DNA of 64,000 nucleotides from Chloroflexus sp. Y-396-1 (GCF_000516515.1 NZ_KI911784.1:3882633-3946632); one strand, 5' to 3'. Positions 36,640-45,677 are shown, counted from the stretch's first letter. Notes: a model not told the origin generated them from the sequence alone. Numbers and translations are program-made.

Positions 36640-37794
36640 TTAATATTTCGGTAACGATGGATCAACCTCATCAGCCCAGCGCAGGATACCACCAACGAGA
36701 TTTTTCACCTTGCGAAACCCGACCGACTTGAGCAATTCTACTGCACGCCCGCTGCGTGCCCCACTACGGCAATAGACGACCATTTCACGTGATGGGTCAA
36801 GCTCGTTGATCCGTTCGGGCAACTGATCAATTGGGATCAGCTTATCGGTACTGGGAATAGAGGCAATTGCCACCTCATACGGATTGCGTACATCGAGCAA
36901 GAAAGGCCGATCTGGTCGTTCAAGCCATTCTGCCAGTTCGCGCGGCGTGATTTCAAACTGGTTGGACAACGTTTGCTCCTCTGGCACAATGCCACAAAAC
37001 TGTTCGTAGTCGATTAGCTCGGTGATCGTCGGATGATCACCGCAGACTGGGCATGACGGATTGCGACGCAGTTTCAACTCACGGAAGCGCATGCTTAGCG
37101 CATCGTAGAGTAGCAGGCGTCCGATCAATGGCTCGCCAATACCCGTTAGTAATTTTATCACTTCTGTGGCCTGAATTGTGCCAATGACCCCAGGAAGAAC
37201 GCCCAAAACGCCGCCTTCGGCGCAGCTCGGCACCAGCCCCGGTGGTGGTGGTTCAGGGTAGAGGCAGCGGTAGCATGGCCCGCCATCACGAGTTGAAAAG
37301 ACGGTTGCCTGCCCTTCAAAGCGGAAAATACTACCGTAAACATTTGGCTTCCCAAGCAGCACACAGGCATCGTTGGTGAGATACCGGGTCGGAAAATTAT
37401 CGGTACCGTCAACGATCACGTCGTATGGGCGCATCAGATCAAGCGCATTTTGTGAGGTAATTCTTGTTTCATAGGTGGTGATTTCGATGTACGGATTGAG
37501 GTCTTGCAGCCGTCGTTTGGCCGACTCAGTTTTCGCTATCCCCACCGTACTCGTGCCGTGGACAATCTGACGCTGGAGATTAGAGGCATCCACAACATCG
37601 AAATCAACTAGGCCAATATGCCCAACACCGGCCGCGGCCAGGTAGAGGGCCAGTGGTGAACCGAGACCACCGGTACCGATTAACAGCACACTCCCCTGTT
37701 TGAGCCGTCGTTGTCCGGCCATCCCTACTTCGGGCATGATTAAGTGACGTGAATAACGGGCAATCTCTTCATTTGAGAGCATTACCTCATTCAT
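36640..37794 (-). CDS. moeZ: MoeZ-type sulfur carrier adenylyltransferase with C-terminal rhodanese domain
   Basis: This 384-aa E1-like protein has LLIGTGGLGSPLALYLAAAG for ATP, the adenylation-site Cys in PSCAEGGVLG, and two CxxC zinc pairs (CYRCL and CPVCGD). A C-terminal rhodanese domain has the active loop VYCRSGARSG. It adenylates the C-terminal glycine of a MoaD/CysO-type carrier and then loads sulfur. Its ATG overlaps the carrier's stop (ATGA), so they are coupled. The neighbouring JAMM peptidase and cysteine synthase point to CysO activation, as described for mycobacteria, though MoaD activation is possible. Confidence 0.9.
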   Translation of the reverse strand: MNEVMLSNEEIARYSRHLIMPEVGMAGQRRLKQGSVLLIGTGGLGSPLALYLAAAGVGHIGLVDFDVVDASNLQRQIVHGTSTVGIAKTESAKRRLQDLNPYIEITTYETRITSQNALDLMRPYDVIVDGTDNFPTRYLTNDACVLLGKPNVYGSIFRFEGQATVFSTRDGGPCYRCLYPEPPPPGLVPSCAEGGVLGVLPGVIGTIQATEVIKLLTGIGEPLIGRLLLYDALSMRFRELKLRRNPSCPVCGDHPTITELIDYEQFCGIVPEEQTLSNQFEITPRELAEWLERPDRPFLLDVRNPYEVAIASIPSTDKLIPIDQLPERINELDPSREMVVYCRSGARSGRAVELLKSVGFRKVKNLVGGILRWADEVDPSLPKY

Positions 37795-38075
37795 TGCCGC
37801 CCTCCTCCGGCAATTGCCGGAATAATGCTGACCGTATCACCATCACGCAGGGGAGTTGCCTCGCCATCAAGGTAGCGAATATCTTCATCGCCGACATAGA
37901 GGTTCACAAAACTGCGTAGTCGTCCATGTTCATCGAGCAAATGGCGCCCCAGTGCCGGATACAGCTCGACTAATCCACGAATCAGCTCGCCTACATCGTT
38001 CGCCTCCAGACTGACACTGGCGTTACCGCCAGTGTATTGGCGTAATGCTGTTGGAATAGTGATTGTCACTGCCAT
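37791..38075 (-). CDS. cysO: CysO/MoaD-type ubiquitin-like sulfur carrier protein with tail after diglycine
   Basis: This 94-aa beta-grasp protein resembles MoaD/ThiS/CysO (VTITIPTALRQYTGG, RSFVNLYVGDEDIRYLDG, DGDTVSIIPAIAGG). The sequence continues GRQ after the AGG, so the C-terminus is capped and cannot be adenylated until GRQ (or RQ) is removed. The JAMM peptidase encoded 23 nt upstream is the obvious candidate for that step. AAGGAG precedes the start. The context of MoeZ, Mec and cysteine synthase favours CysO over MoaD; no molybdopterin genes were seen in the window. Confidence 0.85.
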   Translation of the reverse strand: MAVTITIPTALRQYTGGNASVSLEANDVGELIRGLVELYPALGRHLLDEHGRLRSFVNLYVGDEDIRYLDGEATPLRDGDTVSIIPAIAGGGRQ

Positions 38076-38098
38076 AGCTGATGCTCCTTGCCAACATC

Positions 38099-38584
38099 TT
38101 ACTTACCGGCGGCAACGGTCAAAACGTGTACCTCTTCAGGAATGAATTGCATGCCTTCGCTTACTAACAACCACGAACGTAATTCAGAGGCGATGCCTGC
38201 CTGTACTGACTGGATTACAAATGAGAACCCCGAACCACCGATAGCCTGGGCGCCAATCCGATCACGTTCAGAGGGGATAGCCGCCGCATCGGGATGGGAA
38301 TGGTAGCAACCGATAATTTCGTACCCACCAGAACGGGCTTCACGATCAACTCGTAGGTAATCGCGTGGATCGAGGTAAAAACGGTCGCGCCGGGAATGGG
38401 GATCATCCGTCGCGGCCAATTGTACCTGACCGTGCCAGCGATTTTCAAGCGTGACGACGTATAATACGGTTTTCTGGTCGCCATGGAGTGTTCCCACCAG
38501 CAGACCGACACATTCATCAGGGTAAGTCGACTCTGCGTGCGCAGCGATAGTAGCTGCTGCTTTGGCCGGAATGATGAGGGTCAT
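38099..38584 (-). CDS. mec: Mec-type JAMM/MPN metalloprotease
   Basis: This 161-aa protein has the complete JAMM zinc motif: an N-terminal Glu in PDECVGLLVG, then HSHPDAAAIPSERD (HxHP-x7-S-x2-D). In mycobacteria the Mec protein cleaves cysteine from CysO-cysteine, and other JAMM proteins trim carrier C-termini. It lies between cysteine synthase and the carrier gene in one operon (42 and 23 nt gaps). It may therefore both uncap the GRQ tail and release cysteine; both roles are inferred from family and context. Confidence 0.88.
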   Translation of the reverse strand: MTLIIPAKAAATIAAHAESTYPDECVGLLVGTLHGDQKTVLYVVTLENRWHGQVQLAATDDPHSRRDRFYLDPRDYLRVDREARSGGYEIIGCYHSHPDAAAIPSERDRIGAQAIGGSGFSFVIQSVQAGIASELRSWLLVSEGMQFIPEEVHVLTVAAGK

Positions 38585-38626
38585 AGGTACCTGTCTTATA
38601 TCCCGAGTTCTATCTAACTGCCAAGC

Positions 38627-39556
38627 CTAGATACCGGCACCTTCGGCAAAGCCTGGTTCTTCCCAGAAACGTTCACTGAGATACCGGTTGGCGCTATCAC
38701 AGAGAATGGTGACAATAACGCCCTGCTCAATCTGGCAAGCGACCTGCACTGCGGCCACCACATTCGCTGCTGCTGAAATGCCGACGAGCAGGCCTGCCCG
38801 CCGTGCCAGCCGCCGTGCCATTGCAAAGGCCTCTTCGCTTCGCACCTCGATAATCGCATCGGCCTGTTCGGCGCGATAGATCGCCGGCACAAAGCGGGTT
38901 GAGGCCATATGCTTCACACCTTCCAATGCATGGTACGGACTATCAGGCTGAACGGCAATCAAGCGAATCACCGGGTTATACTCGCGTAATCGCTGCCCGG
39001 TGCCCATAAAAGTGCCACTGGTCCCTAACGCGGCAACAAAATGAGTGACTCGTCCACCGGTTTGCTGCCAGATTTCAGGGCCGGTGGTTTCGTAGTGCGC
39101 ACGGGGATTAGCCGGATTGCTGTACTGATCAGGATAGAAGTAACGGTCAGGATGTTCAGCCACCAGAGCGCGGATGGTGGCGATAGCTGCATCCATGCCT
39201 TCAGCCGGATCGGTCAGAATTAGCTCAGCACCGAGCGCACGTAGAATCCGGCGGCGCTCAGGGCTGGCATTTGCCGGCATTGCCAGCGTTACCCCATACC
39301 CAAGCGCTGCGCCAATAGTGGCATACGCGATACCGGTGTTGCCACTGGTGGCATCGGCAATCCGTACCCCTGGTCGTAGGAGACCGCGCCGCTCACCATC
39401 GCGAATCATCCAGAGTGCAGGACGGTCTTTTACCGAGCCACCGAGGTTGTACCATTCTGCTTTGCCGTACAACTCGATGCTGGCCGGTAGATCGAGCACA
39501 GGATGGAGTGGGAGTAACGGTGTATGACCGATCAGATCGAGAATGTGCGTTGTCAT
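38627..39556 (-). CDS. cysM: Cysteine synthase (CysM/CysK family)
   Basis: The product is 309 aa from ATG 39556 (MTTHILDLIGHTPLL). It carries the PLP lysine in LGGSVKDRPAL, TSGNTGIAYA for the phosphate or carboxylate, and GTSGTFMG. Fold type II PLP enzymes of this group replace the O-acetyl or O-phospho group of serine with sulfide or protein thiocarboxylate. Clustering with a CysO-like carrier and Mec peptidase suggests the CysM role of accepting sulfur from the carrier. Ordinary sulfide-dependent CysK activity cannot be ruled out. Confidence 0.88.
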   Translation of the reverse strand: MTTHILDLIGHTPLLPLHPVLDLPASIELYGKAEWYNLGGSVKDRPALWMIRDGERRGLLRPGVRIADATSGNTGIAYATIGAALGYGVTLAMPANASPERRRILRALGAELILTDPAEGMDAAIATIRALVAEHPDRYFYPDQYSNPANPRAHYETTGPEIWQQTGGRVTHFVAALGTSGTFMGTGQRLREYNPVIRLIAVQPDSPYHALEGVKHMASTRFVPAIYRAEQADAIIEVRSEEAFAMARRLARRAGLLVGISAAANVVAAVQVACQIEQGVIVTILCDSANRYLSERFWEEPGFAEGAGI

Positions 39557-39590
39557 GCGATGTTGCCTTATGAGCTTGTATCGGGCAGAT

Positions 39591-39983
39591 TCATGATTGC
39601 CGATCAACCAGTCGTGCGGCTGTCTTCAAGGTTCTAAAAATCAGCGTAGCACACTGTGGTCGGGCTCGAAAAATTTCCTGACCGACAATATTCACGGCTG
39701 AGGTTTCATCGAGTGCCAGCAAATCGGTGAGCGTCGCTCCTTGTAACTGTTCGATCAGGATCGAAGCCGTACCAATGCTGACGCTACAACCCTGCCCGGT
39801 AAATTGCAGGTTGGTTAGCCGACCATCAGGGGTAACCTGGAGATATACGGTGATCGTATCACCACAATCGGGTACACCACCGCTATACGTTACTGCATCG
39901 GCCAATTCCCCATAATGGCGAGGCTGGCGGTAATGGTCGAGCAATCGCTCGATGGCATCCTGGTGTGAAATCGGCTCAGCCAC
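39591..39983 (-). CDS. SufU/NifU-type iron-sulfur scaffold (second copy)
   Basis: This 130-aa protein keeps the three cysteines of the U-type scaffold: VPDCGDT, GQGCSVS and RPQCATL. It starts at GTG 39983. It differs clearly from SufU at 43919-44311 (which has the RxPLCGD line), so this is an older duplicate with its own role. It is placed with cysteine synthase and sulfurtransferase genes instead of SufB/S. A role as sulfur acceptor or Fe-S scaffold for this operon is inferred. Confidence 0.82.
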   Translation of the reverse strand: MAEPISHQDAIERLLDHYRQPRHYGELADAVTYSGGVPDCGDTITVYLQVTPDGRLTNLQFTGQGCSVSIGTASILIEQLQGATLTDLLALDETSAVNIVGQEIFRARPQCATLIFRTLKTAARLVDRQS

Positions 39984-40048
39984 AGATCATCTTTCTTGTA
40001 TACGGGGCGATGCAATCATCGCCCCTTCCGCGATACGTGATCTTCCCC

Positions 40049-40900
40049 CTACACATTCTTCTCAATCGGTAACCCGACGCTGTTACCCCACTCAGTCCAG
40101 CTTCCATCGTAATTGCGTACATTCGGATAGCCGAGCAGATACGTCAACACAAACCAGGTATGGCTGCTCCGCTCTCCAATCCGGCAGTACGCGATGACCT
40201 CCTTATCGGGAGTGACACCCTGAGCAGCGTACAACTCGCGCAGTTCATCCGCGCTCTTGAAGGTACTGTCTTCATTGACAGCTCTGGCCCAGGGAATGTT
40301 GACTGCCGTGGGGATATGTCCGCCGCGCAGCGTCCCTTCTTGCGGGTAGTCGGGCATATGGGTACGCTCGCCGGTGTATTCTTGCGGGCTGCGGACATCT
40401 ACCAGGACCCCCTTGCGTTGACGGACAAAATCCAGCACCTGATCGCGGAAAGCCCGAATCCGTGAGTCATCACGTGGTGGAGCTACATAATTTCCTGGCG
40501 GGTACGAAGGTACTTCACGGGTTAACGGACGGCCTTCAGCGATCCATTTGGCCCGTCCGCCATTCATAATACGGACATCACGATGCCCGAAGAGCTTGAA
40601 CACCCAAAAGGCATAGGTAGCCCACCAGTTGTGTTTATCGCCATAGAGCACCACAGTTGTATCGTTGCTGATACCCTTGGCGCGCATCAGTGCCGCAAAC
40701 CGCTCTGAGTCAAGGTAATCGCGAATAACCGGATCGTTGAGGTCTTGCACCCAATCGATCTTGACTGCGCCGGGAATGTGGCCGGTATCGTATAACAACA
40801 AATCTTCATCGCTCTCGACAATGCGAACGTTGGGATCGTTCAGATGATCGGCGACCCATTGGGTCTCGACCAGCACTTCTGGATGGGCATAACCACTCAT
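40049..40900 (-). CDS. sseA: Thiosulfate/3-mercaptopyruvate sulfurtransferase (two rhodanese domains)
   Basis: The product is about 283 aa; ATG 40900 is six bases after GGAGG, while ATG 40906 abuts it. The inactive N-terminal rhodanese domain ([12 protein letters not shown]) is followed by the catalytic one with [15 protein letters not shown], where Cys holds the persulfide. CRIGER is closer to thiosulfate-type loops than to the CG(S/T)GVT of mercaptopyruvate enzymes. It likely supplies persulfide sulfur to the carrier system downstream in the same operon. The gene symbol is tentative. Confidence 0.85.
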   Translation of the reverse strand: MSGYAHPEVLVETQWVADHLNDPNVRIVESDEDLLLYDTGHIPGAVKIDWVQDLNDPVIRDYLDSERFAALMRAKGISNDTTVVLYGDKHNWWATYAFWVFKLFGHRDVRIMNGGRAKWIAEGRPLTREVPSYPPGNYVAPPRDDSRIRAFRDQVLDFVRQRKGVLVDVRSPQEYTGERTHMPDYPQEGTLRGGHIPTAVNIPWARAVNEDSTFKSADELRELYAAQGVTPDKEVIAYCRIGERSSHTWFVLTYLLGYPNVRNYDGSWTEWGNSVGLPIEKNV

Positions 40901-40980
40901 AGGCATCCTCCACTGACAGTCGCCGTTGGCGATATACCGATACCGGCATTGTAGCGCGTTTCAGGATATTAGTCAAGTTG

Positions 40981-41301
40981 TTAATCAGAAAACTCAACAA
41001 ATATTCGCTCATCGCGTACAATGGTACGGTAGGTGGCAACTGGTGCAAAAGCCGGTAAGGTTTTCGGCCGACCGGTGCGCAAATCGAACAGGGAACCGTG
41101 CATCGGGCATTCCACGCACAGTGCTTCAGGGTCGAGTTCACCTTCGCTTAGCGAGGCTTCATCGTGTGAACAGAGATCATCAAGGGCGTAGATGTCGGTC
41201 TCCGATACCCGGAAGACTGCGATCCGACGGCCTCCCACCGTAAATGCCCGCCCGCTCCCTACCGGCACATCGTTGAGTGAACATACTTCGATCAGTTGCA
41301 T
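40981..41301 (-). CDS. Rieske-type [2Fe-2S] ferredoxin
   Basis: The product is 106 aa from ATG 41301, which follows AGGAG by seven bases. The Rieske ligands are complete: CSH near residue 44 and CPMH (CxH..CxxH). It resembles the small non-haem dioxygenase ferredoxins that pass electrons to an oxygenase. No oxygenase is nearby; instead it leads a sulfur-transfer operon (sulfurtransferase, U-type scaffold, cysteine synthase). It may be an electron carrier or Fe-S client there; that is inference only. Confidence 0.86.
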   Translation of the reverse strand: MQLIEVCSLNDVPVGSGRAFTVGGRRIAVFRVSETDIYALDDLCSHDEASLSEGELDPEALCVECPMHGSLFDLRTGRPKTLPAFAPVATYRTIVRDERIFVEFSD

Positions 41302-41781
41302 GATGTACTCCTGTACAGTTTCAAAGAAGTAACCTTCGGAAAGATATTTCTTAGCAGTATCATCAGTTGGTACGTAGCTGAGAAATACTCTATTCACCCA
41401 TGGGAGCGCGGGCCTCCGGCCCGCATCCTACCCTGTGTGGACGAACGATGGTATGTTCTGCCAGCTACCCCATCCCTTTTCTCCTCTCCCCCCCGCTCGC
41501 GGGGGTACTGGCGCCGTCGGCAGGATGATACACGGTTTGCACAGACAGGATTGGTATTAGCGCTAGCACCATGCATCTGTGACCATTGCATTGGGGCGCC
41601 TACGTTCTGTTCTGCCATCCGCCGCACGTTCCCTCTGTCGAGCGGCCAGTGACAGGCGCTGCGCGTTCCCCCTTCCTCTCCCCTACAGGGAGAGGAAGGG
41701 GGCTAGGGGGAAGGTGAGGGCCGCCAGGCGTGCTCCGCAGCACAGACGCTAAAATCGTTGCAACCCTGTGCCAACGCACGT
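41302..41781. other. Repeat-rich intergenic DNA before the 69-nt array
   Basis: No gene is seen. It holds GCGGGCC-tcc-GGCCCGC (41408-41424), a copy of the 16018-16052 repeat at about 41525-41555, a segment at about 41566-41650 shared in inverse with 53870-53955, and a perfect 15-bp inverted repeat at 41668-41702. Confidence 0.7.
41668..41702. repeat. Perfect 15-bp inverted repeat
   Basis: CCCCCTTCCTCTCCC (41668-41682) and GGGAGAGGAAGGGGG (41688-41702) pair fully around the loop CTACA. The tail CTAGGGGGAAGGTGAGGG matches the copies at 17397-17413 and 53856-53868. Confidence 0.9.
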
Positions 41782-42364
41782 CAGCGGTCGCCGGGGCCAT
41801 CCGCCTCCTATCGCACCTGGGAGCGCGGGCCTCTAGCCCGCATCACCCGCCAGCGGTCGCCGAGGCCATCCGCCTCCTATCGCACCCGAGAGTGCGGGCC
41901 GCCGGCCCGCATCACCCGTCAGCGGTCGCCGGGGCCATCCGCCTCCTAGCACCCCTGGGAGCGCGGGCCTCTAGCCCGCATCACCCGCCAGCGGTCGCCG
42001 AGGCCATCCGCATCCTATCGCACCTGAGAGCGCGGGCCTCTAGCCCGCATCACCCGCTAGCAGTCGCCGATGCCATCCGCATCCTATCGCACCTGAGAGC
42101 GCGGGCCTCTAGCCCGCATCACCCGCCAGCGGTCGCCGGGGCCATCCGTCTCCTATCACCCCTGGGAGCGCGGGCCTCTGGCCCGCATCACCCGCCAGCG
42201 GTCGCCGGGGCCATCCGTCTCCTATCACCCCTGGGAGCGCGGGCCTCTGGCCCGCATCACCCGTCAGCAGTCGCCGGGGCCATCTGCCTCCTATCACCCC
42301 TGGGAGCGCGGGCCTCTAGCCCGCATCACCCGTCAGCGGTCGCCGGGGCCATCCGCCTCCTATC
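41782..42364. repeat. Array of exact 69-nt tandem repeats (about 8.5 units)
   Basis: Units begin at 41782, 41851, 41920, 41989, 42058, 42127, 42196, 42265 and 42334 (partial), each CAGCGGTCGCCGGGGCCATC followed by a CCTCCTATC-type line and a GCGGGC..GCCCGC hairpin. All periods are 69 nt with substitutions only. In unit 2 both hairpin arms change together. Frames stay open on both strands, but no protein is believed here. The hairpin is a dispersed palindrome found elsewhere in the window. Confidence 0.95.
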
Positions 42365-42423
42365 CTCTCACACCTGAATCCTTTGTACATTTAGTGTCTT
42401 GCGACCGGCTACAAACAATCTGA

Positions 42424-42446
42424 GCGCTCCCACACCTTGGGAGCGC
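42424..42446 (-). terminator. Hairpin after sufB
   Basis: GCGCTCCCA (42424-42432) and TGGGAGCGC (42438-42446) form a 9-bp stem with loop CACCT, 27 nt past the sufB stop. On the minus strand it is followed by TCAGATTGTTTG, a weak T-rich stretch. Confidence 0.5.
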
Positions 42447-42473
42447 CCCATCGTCACCATTCCATTCCAGCGA

Positions 42474-43889
42474 TTAGCCCACCGATCCTTCCATCTCGAG
42501 CTGGATCAGCCGGTTTAATTCAACGGCATACTCCATTGGCAGCTCACGGGTGAACGGCTCCATGAAACCGAGAACGATCATCGAAAGCGCGTCCGACTCA
42601 GAAATGCCGCGGCTCATCAGATAGAAGAGCTGTTCGGCGCCAATACGACCAACGGTTGCTTCGTGGGCCAGTGTACACCGATCCTCTTCGATCTCGATAT
42701 ACGGAATGGTATCCGAGGCCGAACGCTCATCGAGGATCAGTGCGTCACAGTTGACGTTAATCTTCGCCCCGTACGCTCCCGGCGCTACCTTTGCCAAACC
42801 TCGGTAGGTCGTCTTACCACCATCTTTGCTCACCGATTTGTTGGTAATCCGCGATGTTGTTTCAGGGGCCAGGTGAATCATCTTTGCGCCAGCATCCTGG
42901 TGTTGGCCGCGTCCGGCGTAGGCAACCGAGAGCACCTCACCGCGTGCCTTACGGCCCATCAGGTAAACCGAAGGATACTTCATCGTCAGCTTCGAGCCGA
43001 TATTGCCATCGACCCATTCCATGCTGGCCTCTTCGTAAGCCACCGCCCGCTTGGTAACCAGGTTGAAGATGTTGTTTGCCCAATTCTGAATAGTGGTATA
43101 ACGGAACTTACCACCCTTCTTGACAATCACTTCAACCACCGCCGAGTGGAGGGAATTGGTGCTATAAATTGGCGCCGTACAACCCTCAATGTAGTGCGCT
43201 TCCGCACCTTCATCAATAATGATTAACGTCCGCTCGAATTGCCCCATTCGCTCAGCGTTAATGCGGAAATAGGCTTGCAGCGGAATATCAACCTTCACGC
43301 CCTTTGGTACGTATACGAACGAACCACCCGACCAGACAGCAGTATTGAGGGCAGCGTACTTGTTATCAGCAGCCGGCACAATTGTACCAAAATACTCTTT
43401 GAAGAACTCAGGGTATTCCTTCAAGGCCGTGTCGGTATCGAGGAAAATAACCCCTTGCTTCGCCCACTCTTCGCGCAGTGAGTGGTAGACCACCTCTGAC
43501 TCATACTGCGCGCCAACACCGGCCAGAAACTTCCGCTCGGCTTCAGGAATGCCCAGCCGCTCGAAGGTGTTCTTGATCTCCGGCGGTACAGCGTCCCAGT
43601 CGGTTTGCGGGCGCTCATTTGCGCGAACGAAGTAATGAATATCGTCGTAATTAAGTTCGGCCAGCTCTGGGTTAGCCCACATACCGACCAGTGGTGTCGG
43701 CTTCTTGTTGAAAATCTCGAGTGCTCGCAAACGCCGCTTGAGCATCCATTCCGGCTCACCCTTCATGCCGGACAGTTCGCGGACAATCCGTTCATTCAGG
43801 CCTTTCGGTGCTTTATAGATATAGCGCTCCTCTTGGCGAAAGCCATAGCGCGAATAATCAAATTGTAGATTGATAGCTTCAGCAACCAC
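42474..43889 (-). CDS. sufB: Fe-S cluster assembly protein SufB
   Basis: This 471-aa protein starts at GTG 43889 with GGGAG upstream. The characteristic segments include [41 protein letters not shown] and [26 protein letters not shown]. SufB forms the scaffold with SufC and SufD and receives sulfur from SufS via SufU. It is the last gene of the suf operon, which is an unusual position since sufB often leads. A hairpin and the 69-nt array follow. Confidence 0.96.
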   Translation of the reverse strand: MVAEAINLQFDYSRYGFRQEERYIYKAPKGLNERIVRELSGMKGEPEWMLKRRLRALEIFNKKPTPLVGMWANPELAELNYDDIHYFVRANERPQTDWDAVPPEIKNTFERLGIPEAERKFLAGVGAQYESEVVYHSLREEWAKQGVIFLDTDTALKEYPEFFKEYFGTIVPAADNKYAALNTAVWSGGSFVYVPKGVKVDIPLQAYFRINAERMGQFERTLIIIDEGAEAHYIEGCTAPIYSTNSLHSAVVEVIVKKGGKFRYTTIQNWANNIFNLVTKRAVAYEEASMEWVDGNIGSKLTMKYPSVYLMGRKARGEVLSVAYAGRGQHQDAGAKMIHLAPETTSRITNKSVSKDGGKTTYRGLAKVAPGAYGAKINVNCDALILDERSASDTIPYIEIEEDRCTLAHEATVGRIGAEQLFYLMSRGISESDALSMIVLGFMEPFTRELPMEYAVELNRLIQLEMEGSVG

Positions 43890-43918
43890 GGTGATTCTCC
43901 CTTTCTAGTGATCCGAGT

Positions 43919-44311
43919 TTATATATCCTCATCCTCGTGACCCACTCCGTACAATCCGGCTTTCAATGCCTTGAGCGAAAGCAGGGCACACTTAAGCCGG
44001 GTTGGGTTGTGGGCCAGCGGAATCCCAATGAGTTCAAGCAGGTCATCTTTGCTGAATTGTTTAGCTTCCGCGACCGGCTTCCCTTTAATCGCCTCAGTCA
44101 GCAGCGATGCGCTGGCCTGACTGATTGCACAGCCGCGACCGGTAAAACGTACATCGGTGATCACATCGTCGATAATGGCCAGTTCGAGCCGAATCTGATC
44201 GCCACAGAGCGGGTTACGTTCTTCGCGCACGACCGTTGGCGCCGGTAAATGACCGAAATTCCGCGGATGACGGGCGTGTTCGAGAATTTGTTCACGGTAA
44301 ATGTCATCCAT
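43919..44311 (-). CDS. sufU: SufU zinc-dependent sulfur transferase/scaffold
   Basis: The product is 130 aa from ATG 44311 (MDDIYREQILEHARHPRNFG); upstream codons in the same frame lie in sufS and are not coding. Cysteines occur in NPLCGD, GRGCAIS and RLKCALL. SufU accepts persulfide sulfur from SufS and passes it to SufBCD. It starts 13 nt after the sufS stop, so it is in the same transcript. Together with sufS it completes a Gram-positive-style suf system. Confidence 0.93.
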   Translation of the reverse strand: MDDIYREQILEHARHPRNFGHLPAPTVVREERNPLCGDQIRLELAIIDDVITDVRFTGRGCAISQASASLLTEAIKGKPVAEAKQFSKDDLLELIGIPLAHNPTRLKCALLSLKALKAGLYGVGHEDEDI

Positions 44312-44324
44312 AGTTGCTACTCCA

Positions 44325-45563
44325 TCAACCAAGGATTTGCCTGGCCTTGTGCAAACCGGCAACCAGCCGATCAATCTCCTCTGGCAGATTGTAGAGGTAG
44401 AAACTGGCTCGTGTCGTAGCCGGAACGCCGAGGATCCGATGTAACGGCTGTGTACAATGATGCCCGGCGCGCACCGCAACCCCTTCCTGATCGAGAATGG
44501 CTGCGACATCGTGGGGATGAACACCTTCAAGACTGAAACTTACCGCCCCACCGCGATCAGGACCGGCAGGTGGCCCATAGATGGTAAGACCCGGCACCGT
44601 TGCTAATCGTTCGAGAGCGTATGCAGTCAGCTCCTGTTCGTGCTGATGAATGGCCGCCAATCCCACCTCTTGCAGATAATCGGCGGCTTCACCGAGCGCA
44701 ATCGCCTCACCGATTGCCGGTGTGCCGGCTTCAAACCGTGCCGGTACGCTGGCAAATGTGCTGTGATCAAGTTCGACCAGATCAATCATCGAACCACCGC
44801 CGAGGAATGGTGGCATCGCGTTCAATAATTCACGCCGACCCCAGAGTACACCAATACCGGTAGGACCGCACATCTTATGGCCACTGAAGGCCAGGAAATC
44901 CACTCCTAAGGCTTGTACATCGACCGGCATGTGCGGTACACTCTGCGCCGCATCGAGCAAGACGCGCGCCCCAACGGCTCGTGCGCGGGCGACAATCGGC
45001 GCAACCGGATTAATTGTCCCAAAGACGTTTGATTGATGCGTAAAGGCAACCAGCTTTACTCGTTCATCGAGCAAGCGGTCAAGATCATCGAGTACCAATC
45101 GCCCCTGACCATCGAACGGCAAGTAGACCAGTTCGGCGCCGGTTCGTTGAGCCAACAACTGCCAAGGCACAATATTCGAGTGATGTTCCATCATCGTTAG
45201 TAAAATGCGGTCACCAGCCCGAATATTGGCTCCACCCCAGGCATACGCAACCAAATTAATGGCTTCGGTCGTATTACGCACAAAGATGATCTCGCGTTGG
45301 CTCGGCGCATTGATCAACCGTGCCAGTTTCCCGCGCGCCCGCTCGTAGGCAAACGTTGCCTCTTCACTCAGCCGGTAGACACCACGATGGACATTGGCAT
45401 TATAGCGCCGGTAATAATCTTCCAGCGCTTCGATCACCCGCCTTGGCTTTTGTGATGAGGCTGCGCTATCGAGAAAGGCTAGCGGTTTCCCATGCATCTG
45501 CTGCTGCAAGATAGGAAACTCGCGTCGCAGCGAAAGTACATCAAATTGGGACAGAATAGCCAT
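44325..45563 (-). CDS. sufS: Cysteine desulfurase SufS
   Basis: The product is 412 aa from ATG 45563. The PLP lysine lies in FSGHKMCGPTGIG and the catalytic Cys in VRAGHHCTQPLHR. The N-terminal FLDSAASSQKPRRV and NVHRGVYRLS segments are typical of group II desulfurases. It releases sulfur from cysteine as an enzyme persulfide. A hairpin-containing gap of about 120 nt separates it from sufD. Confidence 0.96.
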   Translation of the reverse strand: MAILSQFDVLSLRREFPILQQQMHGKPLAFLDSAASSQKPRRVIEALEDYYRRYNANVHRGVYRLSEEATFAYERARGKLARLINAPSQREIIFVRNTTEAINLVAYAWGGANIRAGDRILLTMMEHHSNIVPWQLLAQRTGAELVYLPFDGQGRLVLDDLDRLLDERVKLVAFTHQSNVFGTINPVAPIVARARAVGARVLLDAAQSVPHMPVDVQALGVDFLAFSGHKMCGPTGIGVLWGRRELLNAMPPFLGGGSMIDLVELDHSTFASVPARFEAGTPAIGEAIALGEAADYLQEVGLAAIHQHEQELTAYALERLATVPGLTIYGPPAGPDRGGAVSFSLEGVHPHDVAAILDQEGVAVRAGHHCTQPLHRILGVPATTRASFYLYNLPEEIDRLVAGLHKARQILG

Positions 45564-45648
45564 ATCGATGACCTTACCTGCCACCGATAGGTATCGGCGT
45601 CAGTCTATGCGGCACAACACCTTGTTATCAGGGCTATCGCTTTGGGGT

Positions 45649-45677
45649 TGCCGCAGACCAAAAGCATGCCTGCGGCA
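45649..45677. repeat. Intercistronic hairpin between sufD and sufS
   Basis: TGCCGCAG (45649-45656) and CTGCGGCA (45670-45677) form a perfect 8-bp stem 9 nt after the sufD stop on the minus strand. It may stabilise or trim the sufRCD mRNA. Confidence 0.6.

Noticed and set aside
37791..38075. MoaD of molybdopterin synthase
   Set aside because: No moaE or other molybdopterin gene is in the window and the neighbours are cysteine synthase and Mec-type peptidase; a MoaD role was considered less likely but is not excluded.
41782..42364. CRISPR array
   Set aside because: The would-be spacers are almost identical from unit to unit, and no cas genes are nearby. It is a tandem repeat.
41730..42377. 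Long open frame (215 aa, GARASSPHHP-type repeats) across the 69-nt array
   Set aside because: The frame stays open only because the repeat length is a multiple of three. Another frame on the opposite strand is also open, there is no ribosome site, and the sequence is a hairpin array.
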